DNA of 43,356 nucleotides, from positions 1 through 43,356 of the forward strand of contig JANLYO010000005.1 of the NCBI GenBank assembly GCA_031365665.1, read 5' to 3'. The notes under the pieces were generated by a model. The model saw nothing but the letters and a program-made list of their open reading frames with translations. It was not told the origin of the DNA and did no database searches. The number at the start of each line of letters is the position of its first letter. Position 1 is the first letter of the stretch. Origin of the DNA: JANYCG01 sp031365665. GTDB lineage: Bacteria > Pseudomonadota > Gammaproteobacteria > Burkholderiales > Burkholderiaceae_C. The position numbers and the translations under genes are program-made. This document shows, piece after piece, positions 31,022 through 38,206 of the stretch.

Positions 31022-31879
31022 TTAAGCCGCGTTCACATGACGCAGCAGTTTCATCGGCACGGGCGCATGGCCATGGTTGAGCGGCCCATGGCCCTGCCCG
31101 GTTTGCACATCTGCGCCGCTTCGAATGGCTTCGAGAATGAAGGCACGCGCCTGTCTGACTGCGCCCTCGAGCGGCTGACCGAGCGCAAGATGAGCCGCAA
31201 TGGCGGACGACAGTGTGCAGCCCGTGCCGTGCACGTTTTTGCTGGCAATGCGTGCCGATTGCAGCCGGATGTGCGCTTGGCCGGCCTGGGCCAGCACGTC
31301 TGCCACCAGTTCACCGGCCAAATGGCCGCCTTTGAGCAAGGCGGCCTTGGCACCCAAACCCAACAAGTCGCGGGCTGCCGCGTCGAGCTCGGCTATGTGC
31401 GCCAGGGGCCGTTGGAGCAGCAAGGCCGCCTCGTCCAGGTTCGGCGTCACCACAGACGCGCGGGGAAACAATTCGCGCACCAATACCTGCACGGTTTCTT
31501 GCCCCACCAAGGTGTCGCCGCTGGTCGCCACCATGACCGGGTCGAGAACGACCCGTGTGAGTTTGTAATGGTCAATCGCCCACGCCACGACCTCAACAAT
31601 CTCCGGCGAGTGCAACATGCCGATCTTGACCGCGTCCACACCGATGTCGTCGAGCACTGCCTGGATTTGCGCTTTCAATACGTCGGCAGGGATGCCGTGG
31701 ATCGCCCTCACGCCCACCGTATTTTGCGCGGTGATCGCGGTGATGGCCGTCATGCCATAACAGCCCAAAGCACTGAAGGTTTTGAGATCAGCCTGGATGC
31801 CTGCACCGCCACCGCTGTCCGAGCCGGCAATCGTCAAAATGCGCGGGTAACGCACACGAGAAAATGATGTGTTGTCCAT
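31022..31879 (-). CDS. thiD: Hydroxymethylpyrimidine/phosphomethylpyrimidine kinase
   Basis: The enzyme phosphorylates HMP and HMP-P in turn to HMP-PP. It has 285 residues. The ribokinase-fold marks are TIAGSDSGGGAGIQADLKTF (about 16-35), DPVMVATSGDTLV, and the anion hole with catalytic Asp/Cys, HGTGCTLSSAIAA. It is convergent with cytX and divergent from thiO, with only 23 bp between the two start codons. GATAAT ends seven bases before its ATG and no Shine-Dalgarno is present, so the message may begin at the start codon. It would act on HMP imported by CytX or made by ThiC, which is outside the window. Confidence 0.95.
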   Translation of the reverse strand: MDNTSFSRVRYPRILTIAGSDSGGGAGIQADLKTFSALGCYGMTAITAITAQNTVGVRAIHGIPADVLKAQIQAVLDDIGVDAVKIGMLHSPEIVEVVAWAIDHYKLTRVVLDPVMVATSGDTLVGQETVQVLVRELFPRASVVTPNLDEAALLLQRPLAHIAELDAAARDLLGLGAKAALLKGGHLAGELVADVLAQAGQAHIRLQSARIASKNVHGTGCTLSSAIAAHLALGQPLEGAVRQARAFILEAIRSGADVQTGQGHGPLNHGHAPVPMKLLRHVNAA

Positions 31880-31902
31880 GCTGAAAATTATCGGTGCAAT
31901 TC

Positions 31903-33000
31903 ATGCCTGCACGGTCTAATCGGAGCGAACAGGTGGTGCTGGGCGCCGGCCTGATGGGGCGTTTGCTAGCGTTTGAGCTTGCCCGGATCGGACACACTGT
32001 GCGTCTATTTGACGCTGGCGGGCCAGATGCTGAAGGCTCAGCCGCTCGGGTGGCCGCCGCCATGTTGGCGCCCTTGGCCGAATCTGCGGTGACTGAACCG
32101 ATGGTGGTGCGCATGGGTCTGCATGGGCTCACCCGCTGGCCAGCGATCATTGCAAACCTGGGCCAACCGGTGTTTTTTGACCGCCAGGGCACGCTGATCG
32201 TTTGGCATCGGCAAGATGCCGCTGAAGCTGCGCGTTTCAGGCATCAGTTGGATGCCAACCAGCGAAAAATCCCGGCACTGCCTGCGCCGCAGGTGCTGGA
32301 TGCCGCTTCTATTGCTGAGTTGGAGCCTGCTTTGGGCAGCCGATTCACGCAAGCTTTGCATTTGCCGGGTGAAGGCCAACTTGACAACCGTGCCCTGCTC
32401 AATGCGCTGCTTGATGCGCTGGTGCGCCTGAACGTTGATTTGAACTGGCATTCCCCGCGTTCCCCCGGTGATTTTTTGCCACCGGGCGGCACGCCTTCGG
32501 GCTGGGTGTTTGATTGCAGGGGCCTCGGCGCCCGTCCCCAATGGCCCCTGCTGCGCGGCGTGCGGGGTGAGGTGATTCGCGTCCATGCGCCTGAGGTTGA
32601 GCTTTGCAGGCCGATACGCCTGGTTCATCCACGGTATCCACTCTATATTGCGCCCAAACCCGGGCACGTGTTTGTCATTGGCGCCACAGAAATTGAATCC
32701 GACGACATGTCGTCGGCCAGTGTGCGTTCAACGCTTGAGTTGCTCAGCGCCGCCTACACCGTGCACCACGGCTTTGCTGAGGCCCGCATTCTCGAAATCG
32801 CAACGCAATGTCGGCCCGCTTTGCCTGACAACCTGCCGGCCATCAGACAAATGGCCCCCAGGGTGATGCAAATCAACGGCTTGTACCGCCATGGTTTTCT
32901 GATCGCACCGGCCTTGCTGGATATTGCCGTGCAACTGGCAGACACTGCCCATTCGCCACTGGCGCAAGAATTTGGTTTGGATTATGAGTTTGGGCTTTGA
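31903..33000 (+). CDS. thiO: Glycine oxidase ThiO
   Basis: This FAD enzyme oxidises glycine to the imine used for thiazole synthesis. From ATG 31903 it has 365 residues; a GTG at 31894 is also in frame. The nucleotide fold starts VVLGAGLMGRLLAFELARIG. FAD contacts are seen in AARVAAAMLAPLAE, and the C-terminal segment has NLPAIRQMAPRVMQINGLYR and HGFLIAPALLD. It is the first gene of thiOSGE. The space to thiD is too short for two normal promoters, so the operon promoter must lie within thiD or overlap its start. Confidence 0.9.
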   Translation: MPARSNRSEQVVLGAGLMGRLLAFELARIGHTVRLFDAGGPDAEGSAARVAAAMLAPLAESAVTEPMVVRMGLHGLTRWPAIIANLGQPVFFDRQGTLIVWHRQDAAEAARFRHQLDANQRKIPALPAPQVLDAASIAELEPALGSRFTQALHLPGEGQLDNRALLNALLDALVRLNVDLNWHSPRSPGDFLPPGGTPSGWVFDCRGLGARPQWPLLRGVRGEVIRVHAPEVELCRPIRLVHPRYPLYIAPKPGHVFVIGATEIESDDMSSASVRSTLELLSAAYTVHHGFAEARILEIATQCRPALPDNLPAIRQMAPRVMQINGLYRHGFLIAPALLDIAVQLADTAHSPLAQEFGLDYEFGL

Positions 33001-33030
33001 GCAGAGTTTTTGAACATGGCCTGTGAAAAA

Positions 33031-33228
33031 ATGAAAGTCTCCATCAATGCCAAAGCCTACGAATTGCCTGCACTGGCGGTGCTGTCCGACGCGATTGGAC
33101 TGATCCAGCCGGCACCGCCTTTTGCGGTCGCCATTAACATGCAGTTTGTACCGAGCAGCCATTACGCGCAAACCCAACTTCAGGATGGTGACAAGATCGA
33201 AATCATCCGGCCTGTCACGGGTGGCTGA
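33031..33228 (+). CDS. thiS: Sulfur carrier protein ThiS
   Basis: This is a 65-residue ubiquitin-like protein ending in the required Gly-Gly (PVTGG). It is adenylated and thiocarboxylated at the C-terminus and donates sulfur to thiazole synthase. ATG 33031 is chosen because MKVSINAKAYELP matches the family start; earlier in-frame codons (33010, 33016) would add an unusual MNMACEK. It sits between thiO and thiG with 30- and 20-base gaps. The activating enzyme ThiF is not in the window. Confidence 0.92.
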   Translation: MKVSINAKAYELPALAVLSDAIGLIQPAPPFAVAINMQFVPSSHYAQTQLQDGDKIEIIRPVTGG

Positions 33229-33248
33229 CCTAAATTCACGATTCGTCT

Positions 33249-34067
33249 ATGCCACTACACCTTGCCCCGGACCCTCTGATCCTTTACGGCCAGACCTTCG
33301 ACAGCCGATTGATGCTGGGGACATCCCGCTACCCGTCACCCTCCATCCTTGAGGATGCCGTTGGCACTGCCAAGCCCGCGATGTTGACGGCGTCTTTGCG
33401 GCGGCAGAATTTGGGCGCCGAAACTTCGGCAGAACCGGCAAACGCGAATCAGTTTTGGGCTCAGTTGCAGCGATTGCAGGTGCCAGTGCTGCCCAACACA
33501 GCCGGCTGCCACAGCGCGCAGGAAGCCATCACCACCGCGCAGATGGCCCGCGAGGTGTTTGCCACGCACTGGATCAAGCTTGAGCTGATTGGCGACGACT
33601 ACACCCTGCAGCCCGATATCTTGAATCTGGTCGACGTCGCCAGCCAACTGATCAAAGATGGCTTCAAAGTGCTGCCGTATTGCACCGAAGACCTGGTGCT
33701 GTGCCAGCGCCTGGTAGACGTGGGTTGCCAAGCTGTCATGCCCTGGGCAGCACCCATCGGCACCGGAAAAGGCCCGATCAATCCGTATGCCTTGCGGGTG
33801 CTGCGTGAGCGACTTTCGGTGCCGATGATCGTCGACGCCGGCCTTGGCCTGCCCTCACACGCCTGCCAGGTGATGGAATGGGGGTTTGATGCGGTGCTTC
33901 TCAATACTGCCGTTGCTTTGGCGCAAGACCCGGTGGCGATGGCCAGTGCCTTCGCCAATGCCGTACGCGCCGGCCGCGGTGCTTTTTTGGCCGGCGCGAT
34001 GGTGGAGCAGCAGTCCGCCCAGGCCAGCACGCCGGTATTGGGCACGCCCTTCTGGCACCACGCCTGA
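33249..34067 (+). CDS. thiG: Thiazole synthase
   Basis: The enzyme joins deoxyxylulose phosphate, the glycine imine and ThiS-thiocarboxylate into the thiazole phosphate. It has 272 residues, with the TIM-barrel marks LMLGTSRYPS, then IKLELIGDD, where K110 should form the Schiff base with the sugar. Downstream come MPWAAPIGTGKGPINPY, DAGLGLPSHACQVMEWGFDAVLLNTA (in two parts), and AVRAGRGAFLAG. In many species MLTASLRR reads MVTVALRR, so this copy has small changes. It lies between thiS and thiE in the same operon. Confidence 0.95.
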   Translation: MPLHLAPDPLILYGQTFDSRLMLGTSRYPSPSILEDAVGTAKPAMLTASLRRQNLGAETSAEPANANQFWAQLQRLQVPVLPNTAGCHSAQEAITTAQMAREVFATHWIKLELIGDDYTLQPDILNLVDVASQLIKDGFKVLPYCTEDLVLCQRLVDVGCQAVMPWAAPIGTGKGPINPYALRVLRERLSVPMIVDAGLGLPSHACQVMEWGFDAVLLNTAVALAQDPVAMASAFANAVRAGRGAFLAGAMVEQQSAQASTPVLGTPFWHHA

Positions 34068-34077
34068 GCGCACGCGC

Positions 34078-34980
34078 ATGAAACTTCCATCTGTGACCGC
34101 CATGGCTGGGGCAATTACAAAAGCCCACCAAGCCACTTTGGCGCTGCCGGTAAATTCAGCTGCAAAACCTGAATTCACCCTCATTGACCCCGTCTACCGT
34201 GCCGCCAAGACAGCCTGCCTCGCCCTGGGATTCATCCCCATCGATGCCGAATGTGTCGCGCAGGCTTGGCAGCGCCAGTATTTGCGCCTGGGCGCCTTCG
34301 ACGCCGCGCAGTGGCCGGTCGAGCCCGACGATTTTGGCCTGCCCGCATGGCCCCGAGCCCAGGCCTTTGCGCCTTGCCCCGAACGCCTCGGCTTGTATGC
34401 TGTGTTGCCTGACGCCGCGTGGGTCGCGCGCCTGGCCAAGGCCGATGTGCCCACTTTGCAATTGCGCTTCAAATCAGACGACCCACACAACGTGGCCGCC
34501 CAGGTACGTGAGGCTGTCGCTGCGGTCAGCGGCACAAAAAGCCGCCTGTTTATCAATGACCATTGGCAAGCCGCCATCGAGGCAGGCGCGTACGGCGTGC
34601 ACCTGGGACAAGAAGACCTGGACGGTGCCGACCTGACGGCCATCCGCCAGGCGGGTTTGCGTTTGGGTTTAAGCACCCACGGTTACGCCGAAATGGCCAA
34701 GGCAGATGCCGTCAGCCCCAGTTACATCGCCATGGGTGCGGTATTTCCGACAACGCTTAAACGCATGGCCACCGCCGCGCAAGGTGTTGGCCGCCTAGGC
34801 ATGTACGCGCGACTCATGCGGTATTGCCCGCAGGTGGCGATTGGCGGCATTGATGCCGGTAGCCTCGATGCGGTGCTGGCCACTGGCGTCGGCTCCGTCG
34901 CCGTGGTGCGGGCGATCACGTCGTCCTCCAGTCCAGAACTGGTCGCCCGAGATTGGATGGAAAAAATCAATTCCAATTGA
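34078..34980 (+). CDS. thiE: Thiamine-phosphate synthase with N-terminal extension
   Basis: The enzyme couples HMP-PP with thiazole phosphate. From ATG 34078 it has 300 residues, about 90 more than a minimal ThiE. The ThiE core is residues about 103-300: LGLYAVL, QLRFKSDD (substrate/diphosphate site), FINDHWQAAIEAGAYGVHLGQ (in part), GLSTHGYAEM, and MGAVFPTTLKRM. Residues 1-100 have no recognised motif apart from FTLIDPVYRAAKTACLALGF and WPVEPDDFGLP; a similar leader may occur in other Burkholderiales but its role is unknown. A frame open to 33886 overlaps thiG and is rejected. It ends the operon 86 bp before tRNA-Asn. Confidence 0.92.
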   Translation: MKLPSVTAMAGAITKAHQATLALPVNSAAKPEFTLIDPVYRAAKTACLALGFIPIDAECVAQAWQRQYLRLGAFDAAQWPVEPDDFGLPAWPRAQAFAPCPERLGLYAVLPDAAWVARLAKADVPTLQLRFKSDDPHNVAAQVREAVAAVSGTKSRLFINDHWQAAIEAGAYGVHLGQEDLDGADLTAIRQAGLRLGLSTHGYAEMAKADAVSPSYIAMGAVFPTTLKRMATAAQGVGRLGMYARLMRYCPQVAIGGIDAGSLDAVLATGVGSVAVVRAITSSSSPELVARDWMEKINSN

Positions 34981-35024
34981 GAAGCCTATTCAGACGCCCA
35001 TCCCGCCTGCGCTCCTGCCCGTCA

Positions 35025-35055
35025 TTGGCAAAATGCCCTTTTTTCACGCTATAAT
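35025..35055 (+). promoter_or_regulatory. Promoter of tRNA-Asn
   Basis: TTGGCA (35025-35030) and a perfect TATAAT (35050-35055) are separated by 19 bp. The tRNA 5' end is 11 bp beyond the -10. The spacing is slightly long but the -10 is consensus. Confidence 0.7.
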
Positions 35056-35066
35056 CGAGAGCTTAT

Positions 35067-35142
35067 TCCTCGATAGCTCAGTCGGTAGAGCGCCGGACTG
35101 TTAATCCGTAGGTCCCTGGTTCGAGCCCAGGTCGAGGAGCCA
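35067..35142 (+). tRNA. tRNA-Asn (anticodon GTT)
   Basis: A complete 76-base cloverleaf. The acceptor stem TCCTCGA (35067-35073) pairs with TCGAGGA (35132-35138), followed by discriminator G and an encoded CCA (35140-35142). The D arm has AGCTCAGTCGGTAGAGC. The anticodon loop CTGTTAA places GTT at 35100-35102, which reads Asn codons. The T loop is TTCGAGC. Confidence 0.97.
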
Positions 35143-35151
35143 AAAAATCAA

Positions 35152-35180
35152 GGGGTTGCGAGTGATCGTAGCCCCTTTTT
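35152..35180 (+). terminator. Rho-independent terminator of tRNA-Asn
   Basis: GGGGTTGCGA, a GTGA-type loop and TCGTAGCCCC form a ten-base-pair stem (with G-U pairs) followed by TTTTT. It lies ten bases after the tRNA. Confidence 0.85.
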
Positions 35181-35328
35181 CTTTGTCTGTTTTTTTCGCC
35201 TAATTTGATGCTTGGCAGACATGGCTTTGGCAATCCCTGGCGATTGCCACCTCGCCACAGCCGTCGCGGTAGCCGATAAACTATGCCCTGCGTACTCGCA
35301 ACTCCACACCCACCGCTAAGGCATCCCC

Positions 35329-35631
35329 ATGATCCTCGAACTCGCCGACATCAAAATCCAGCCCGGCCAAAACGCCGCTTTTGAAGAGGCGATCCAGCGT
35401 GGTGTGCGGGAGGTGGCGTCCAAGGCAAAAGGGTTTCAGGGCTTCAAAGTGAACCGGGGGATTGAAAGCAAAGAGCGCTATATCTTGCAAATTTTTTGGG
35501 ACACGCTGGAAAACCACACGGTGGATTTCCGCCAGGGGCCGCTATTCGTGCAGTGGCGCGCGATTGTGGGGCCGTTTTTTAACGGGCCACCCAGTGTGGA
35601 GCATTTTGAGTTGGTCGCTAAATCGGATTGA
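35329..35631 (+). CDS. Antibiotic-biosynthesis-monooxygenase (ABM) domain protein
   Basis: This is a 100-residue protein with one ABM-like ferredoxin fold (dimeric alpha/beta barrel): ILELADIKIQPGQNAAFEEA, then GFQGFKVNRGIESKERYILQ, followed by IFWDTLENHTVDFRQGPLF. Such proteins include quinol or small-aromatic monooxygenases and haem-degrading enzymes, but most are of unknown function. No conserved catalytic residues can be named with confidence. AAGG lies seven bases before the ATG. It stands alone between tRNA-Asn and the gentisate operon and could relate to the aromatic genes downstream, though 291 bp separate them. The 148 bp between the tRNA terminator and its ATG hold nothing else I could recognise. 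Confidence 0.8.
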   Translation: MILELADIKIQPGQNAAFEEAIQRGVREVASKAKGFQGFKVNRGIESKERYILQIFWDTLENHTVDFRQGPLFVQWRAIVGPFFNGPPSVEHFELVAKSD

Positions 35632-35922
35632 GCTTGACACTCGGGTTGGGGGCCGCTCGGCTTGATTTGAACCGGCTTGTGATGACACGATTTGCACCCA
35701 GCCTAATTTCGGATGGGGCTATGAATTTTTATCGTTTATTTTATAATTAAAAATAGATTTTAAAATTTTTTAGATCAAAATTTTTACTAATTTTAATAGC
35801 AACTAATATATAAAATATGTGGCTTGATACGGTAATTTATCTAAATATCATTTTTAAATATATTTTTATAACAATGCCTGAATAAAATCAGCAAATTGAT
35901 TGAACCCATCAAAGGAATCGCC
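35632..35922. other. AT-rich leader of the gentisate operon
   Basis: This 291-bp gap has no gene. From about 35725 to 35890 it is strikingly AT-rich (roughly 85% A+T by eye) between GC-rich genes. It must contain the promoter of the gentisate dioxygenase gene, but many TATAAT-like words make a single choice unsafe. It also contains a weak relic of the 116-bp repeat. Such islands can be targets of H-NS-like silencers; that is inference. No regulator gene for the operon is in the window. Confidence 0.6.
35780..35901 (+). repeat. Possible degenerate copy E of the 116-bp repeat
   Basis: TAGCAACTA (35797-35805), ten bases and TATGTGGCT (35816-35824) keep the spacing of the full copies. TACTAA lies before it in place of the outer arm. 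An inverted repeat AATCA-N6-TGATT (35886-35901) lies about six bases beyond the position of the distal palindrome. The surrounding DNA is so AT-rich that chance matches are possible. Confidence 0.4.
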
Positions 35923-37005
35923 ATGAACGCTCCCCTGCCCCCTGAAGTCACCGAGGCCCAAGCCCAGCGCCAGCAGATGCGCCAGGCGCTGTATGACGAC
36001 ATGTCGCCGCTGAACCTCACGCCGCTCTGGGAAGTGTTGCACGCGCTGGTTCCGTTCCAACCCATCTCACCCTGCGTGCCGTGCTTGTGGAAGTACGACG
36101 AGGTGCGGCCTTTTCTATTGCGCGCGGGCGCGGCCATCACCGCTGAAGAGGCGGTGCGCCGGGTGCTGGTGCTGGAGAACCCGGCTTTGCGCGGCATGTC
36201 TCGCATCACACAGTCGCTTTATGCGGGCTTGCAGTTGATCCAGCCCGGCGAGGTGGCACCGGCGCACCGGCACAGCCAAAGCGCCCTGCGTTTCATTGTG
36301 GAAGGCAGCGGCGCCTACACCGCCGTGGATGGCGAGCGCACCACCATGCGGCCGGGCGACTTCATCACCACGCCGAGCTGGACGTTTCACGACCACGGCA
36401 ACGACGCCAGCGCGCCCGTGATCTGGCTGGACGGCCTCGACGTGCCGCTGGTGGCGCACCTGGACGCCGGTTTTGCCGAAAACGCCACCGCCAAGACCCA
36501 GTTCGTCAGCAAGGCCGAGGGCAGCAGTTATGCGCGTTTTGGCTACAACATGGCACCGGTGCGCGACACCAACGCGATGGGGCAGACCTCGCCCATCTTC
36601 AATTACCCGTACGAGCGCTCGCGCGAGGCGCTGCACCAGCTGGAGCGCGACGCGCCCGTGGACGCCTGGGACGGCGTGAAGCTGCGCTACATCAACCCGT
36701 TGACCGGCGGCCCGGTGATGCCGACCATGGGCACTTTCATGCAGTGCCTGCCCGCCGCATTTGACGGCAAAGCCTACCGCCAGACCGATGGCGCGATTTT
36801 CAGCGTGGTCGAAGGTGCGGGTACTGCGTATATTGAATCGCACCACGGTTCGGTACGATTCGACTTTGGCCCTCGTGACCATTTTGTGGTGCCGTCCTGG
36901 CACACCCTGCGCCTCGCATCCGACAAAGGCTGCGTGTTGTTCAGTTTTTCAGACCGCCCGGTGCATCAAGCGCTGGGTTTGCACCGAGAAGAAAGATTGC
37001 CATGA
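35923..37005 (+). CDS. Gentisate 1,2-dioxygenase
   Basis: This cupin iron(II) enzyme opens the ring of gentisate to maleylpyruvate. It has 360 residues from ATG 35923, with AAGGA seven bases upstream. The N-terminal cupin has the metal ligands H115 and H117 in APAHRHSQSALRFIVEG, and H156 in WTFHDHGND. The second cupin is in the C-terminal part (GTAYIESHHGSVRFDFGPRD). FNYPYERSREALHQLE and KLRYINPLTGGPVMPTMGTF are typical of gentisate and close ring-cleavage dioxygenases, including salicylate 1,2-dioxygenase. The next gene is a fumarylpyruvate hydrolase, which favours gentisate. A maleylpyruvate isomerase is not seen next to them. Confidence 0.9.
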   Translation: MNAPLPPEVTEAQAQRQQMRQALYDDMSPLNLTPLWEVLHALVPFQPISPCVPCLWKYDEVRPFLLRAGAAITAEEAVRRVLVLENPALRGMSRITQSLYAGLQLIQPGEVAPAHRHSQSALRFIVEGSGAYTAVDGERTTMRPGDFITTPSWTFHDHGNDASAPVIWLDGLDVPLVAHLDAGFAENATAKTQFVSKAEGSSYARFGYNMAPVRDTNAMGQTSPIFNYPYERSREALHQLERDAPVDAWDGVKLRYINPLTGGPVMPTMGTFMQCLPAAFDGKAYRQTDGAIFSVVEGAGTAYIESHHGSVRFDFGPRDHFVVPSWHTLRLASDKGCVLFSFSDRPVHQALGLHREERLP

Positions 37006-37015
37006 GGAGTTTTGC

Positions 37016-37711
37016 ATGAGCCTTGTCATTTCCGCCGTCCCCCAGGTCACGCTGCCCGTGGTGGGCACGTTGGGGCGTTTTCCGGTGCGCCGGGTCTACT
37101 GCGTGGGCCGCAACTACGTGGAACACGCCAAAGAGATGGGTTTCACAGGCCGTGAGCCGCCCTTTTTCTTCCTGAAACCTGCCGACGCGATCGTCGTCGT
37201 CAACGCCGGTGAAACCGCTACGGTGGACTACCCCGTGATGACCAAAGACTACCAGCACGAAATCGAGATGGTGGTGGCCATTGGCACCGGCGGCAAAAAT
37301 ATCAAAGCGGCTGACGCCCACCTGCATATCTACGGTTATGCCGTCGGGCTGGACATGACGCGCCGCGACTTGCAGGGCGAGCAGAAAAAACTCGGCCGCC
37401 CGTGGTGCATCGGCAAGGCCTTCGACCAGTCGGCGCCGTGCGGCCCGATCACGCCGCTGGCGCAGGCCGGTGACGTTGAGAAAGCAGAAATCTACGTTCA
37501 GGTCAATGGCAAAGACCGCCAGCGCAGCATGCTGTCCAAGCTGATCTGGAACATTGGCGAAACCATCGAACACATCTCCAATGCCTGGGAGTTGCAACCT
37601 GGTGACTTGATCTATTCCGGCACGCCTGAAGGCGTGGCGGCGGTGGTGTCAGGCGACACCATGGTCGGCCACGTGGATGGGCTTACACCGATCTGCGTCA
37701 AGGTCGCCTGA
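37016..37711 (+). CDS. Fumarylpyruvate hydrolase (FAH family)
   Basis: The enzyme would split fumarylpyruvate into fumarate and pyruvate, the last step of the gentisate route. It has 231 residues from ATG 37016, ten bases after the dioxygenase stop, with GAGGAG upstream. The FAH fold marks are VYCVGRNYVEHAKEMG, FFLKPADAI, and the metal-site acids in HEIEMVVAIG (E82, E84). They are followed by GYAVGLDMTRRDLQ and PGDLIYSGTPEGVAAV. Other FAH reactions are possible, but context supports this one. A TRAP transporter begins 18 bases later and is probably in the same transcript. Confidence 0.9.
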   Translation: MSLVISAVPQVTLPVVGTLGRFPVRRVYCVGRNYVEHAKEMGFTGREPPFFFLKPADAIVVVNAGETATVDYPVMTKDYQHEIEMVVAIGTGGKNIKAADAHLHIYGYAVGLDMTRRDLQGEQKKLGRPWCIGKAFDQSAPCGPITPLAQAGDVEKAEIYVQVNGKDRQRSMLSKLIWNIGETIEHISNAWELQPGDLIYSGTPEGVAAVVSGDTMVGHVDGLTPICVKVA

Positions 37712-37729
37712 AACAACGCGAAAAAATCC

Positions 37730-38206
37730 ATGAAACCCCTGCAATCCCTGGCCCATTTTTGTGCCGTCTTGGGAGGCCTGGTGCTGACCGTCATTACCCT
37801 GATGACCTGCGCCAGCCTGATTGGCCGCAATACGATTGGCAAGACCATCCAGGGCGACTTTGAGCTCACCGGTTTGGCAGCGGGCGCAGCCATCGCCCTG
37901 TTCATGCCGCTGTGCCAGTACAAACGCGGCAACATCATCGTGGACTTTTTCACCGCCAAAGCCAGCGACGCCACCAACGCCGGGCTGGATCGCCTGGGCG
38001 CACTCATGGTGGGCCTGCTGATGGCCCTGCTGGCCTGGCGCACGCTGGTGGGCGGGCTCAACGCTTTCAAGACCAATGCCACCTCGATGATGATGGGTTT
38101 CCCCGAGTGGACGGTCTACACCCTCATCGTGCCGGGCTTGGCGCTGACCGCTGTGATTGGTTTTGTGCAGGCCCTGAAGGGTTTCGACGACGAGGGCGCC
38201 GCATGA
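37730..38206 (+). CDS. TRAP transporter small membrane subunit (DctQ)
   Basis: The protein has 158 residues with four hydrophobic helices (about 6-25, 45-63, 87-106 and 126-146). It has DctQ-type features: SLIGRNTIGKTIQGDFELTG, then MPLCQYKRGNIIVDFFTAK. It assists the large permease DctM in sodium-driven uptake of an organic acid. The stop overlaps the dctM ATG. Substrate is unknown; the link to gentisate genes suggests an aromatic acid such as gentisate or a hydroxybenzoate. Confidence 0.9.
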   Translation: MKPLQSLAHFCAVLGGLVLTVITLMTCASLIGRNTIGKTIQGDFELTGLAAGAAIALFMPLCQYKRGNIIVDFFTAKASDATNAGLDRLGALMVGLLMALLAWRTLVGGLNAFKTNATSMMMGFPEWTVYTLIVPGLALTAVIGFVQALKGFDDEGAA

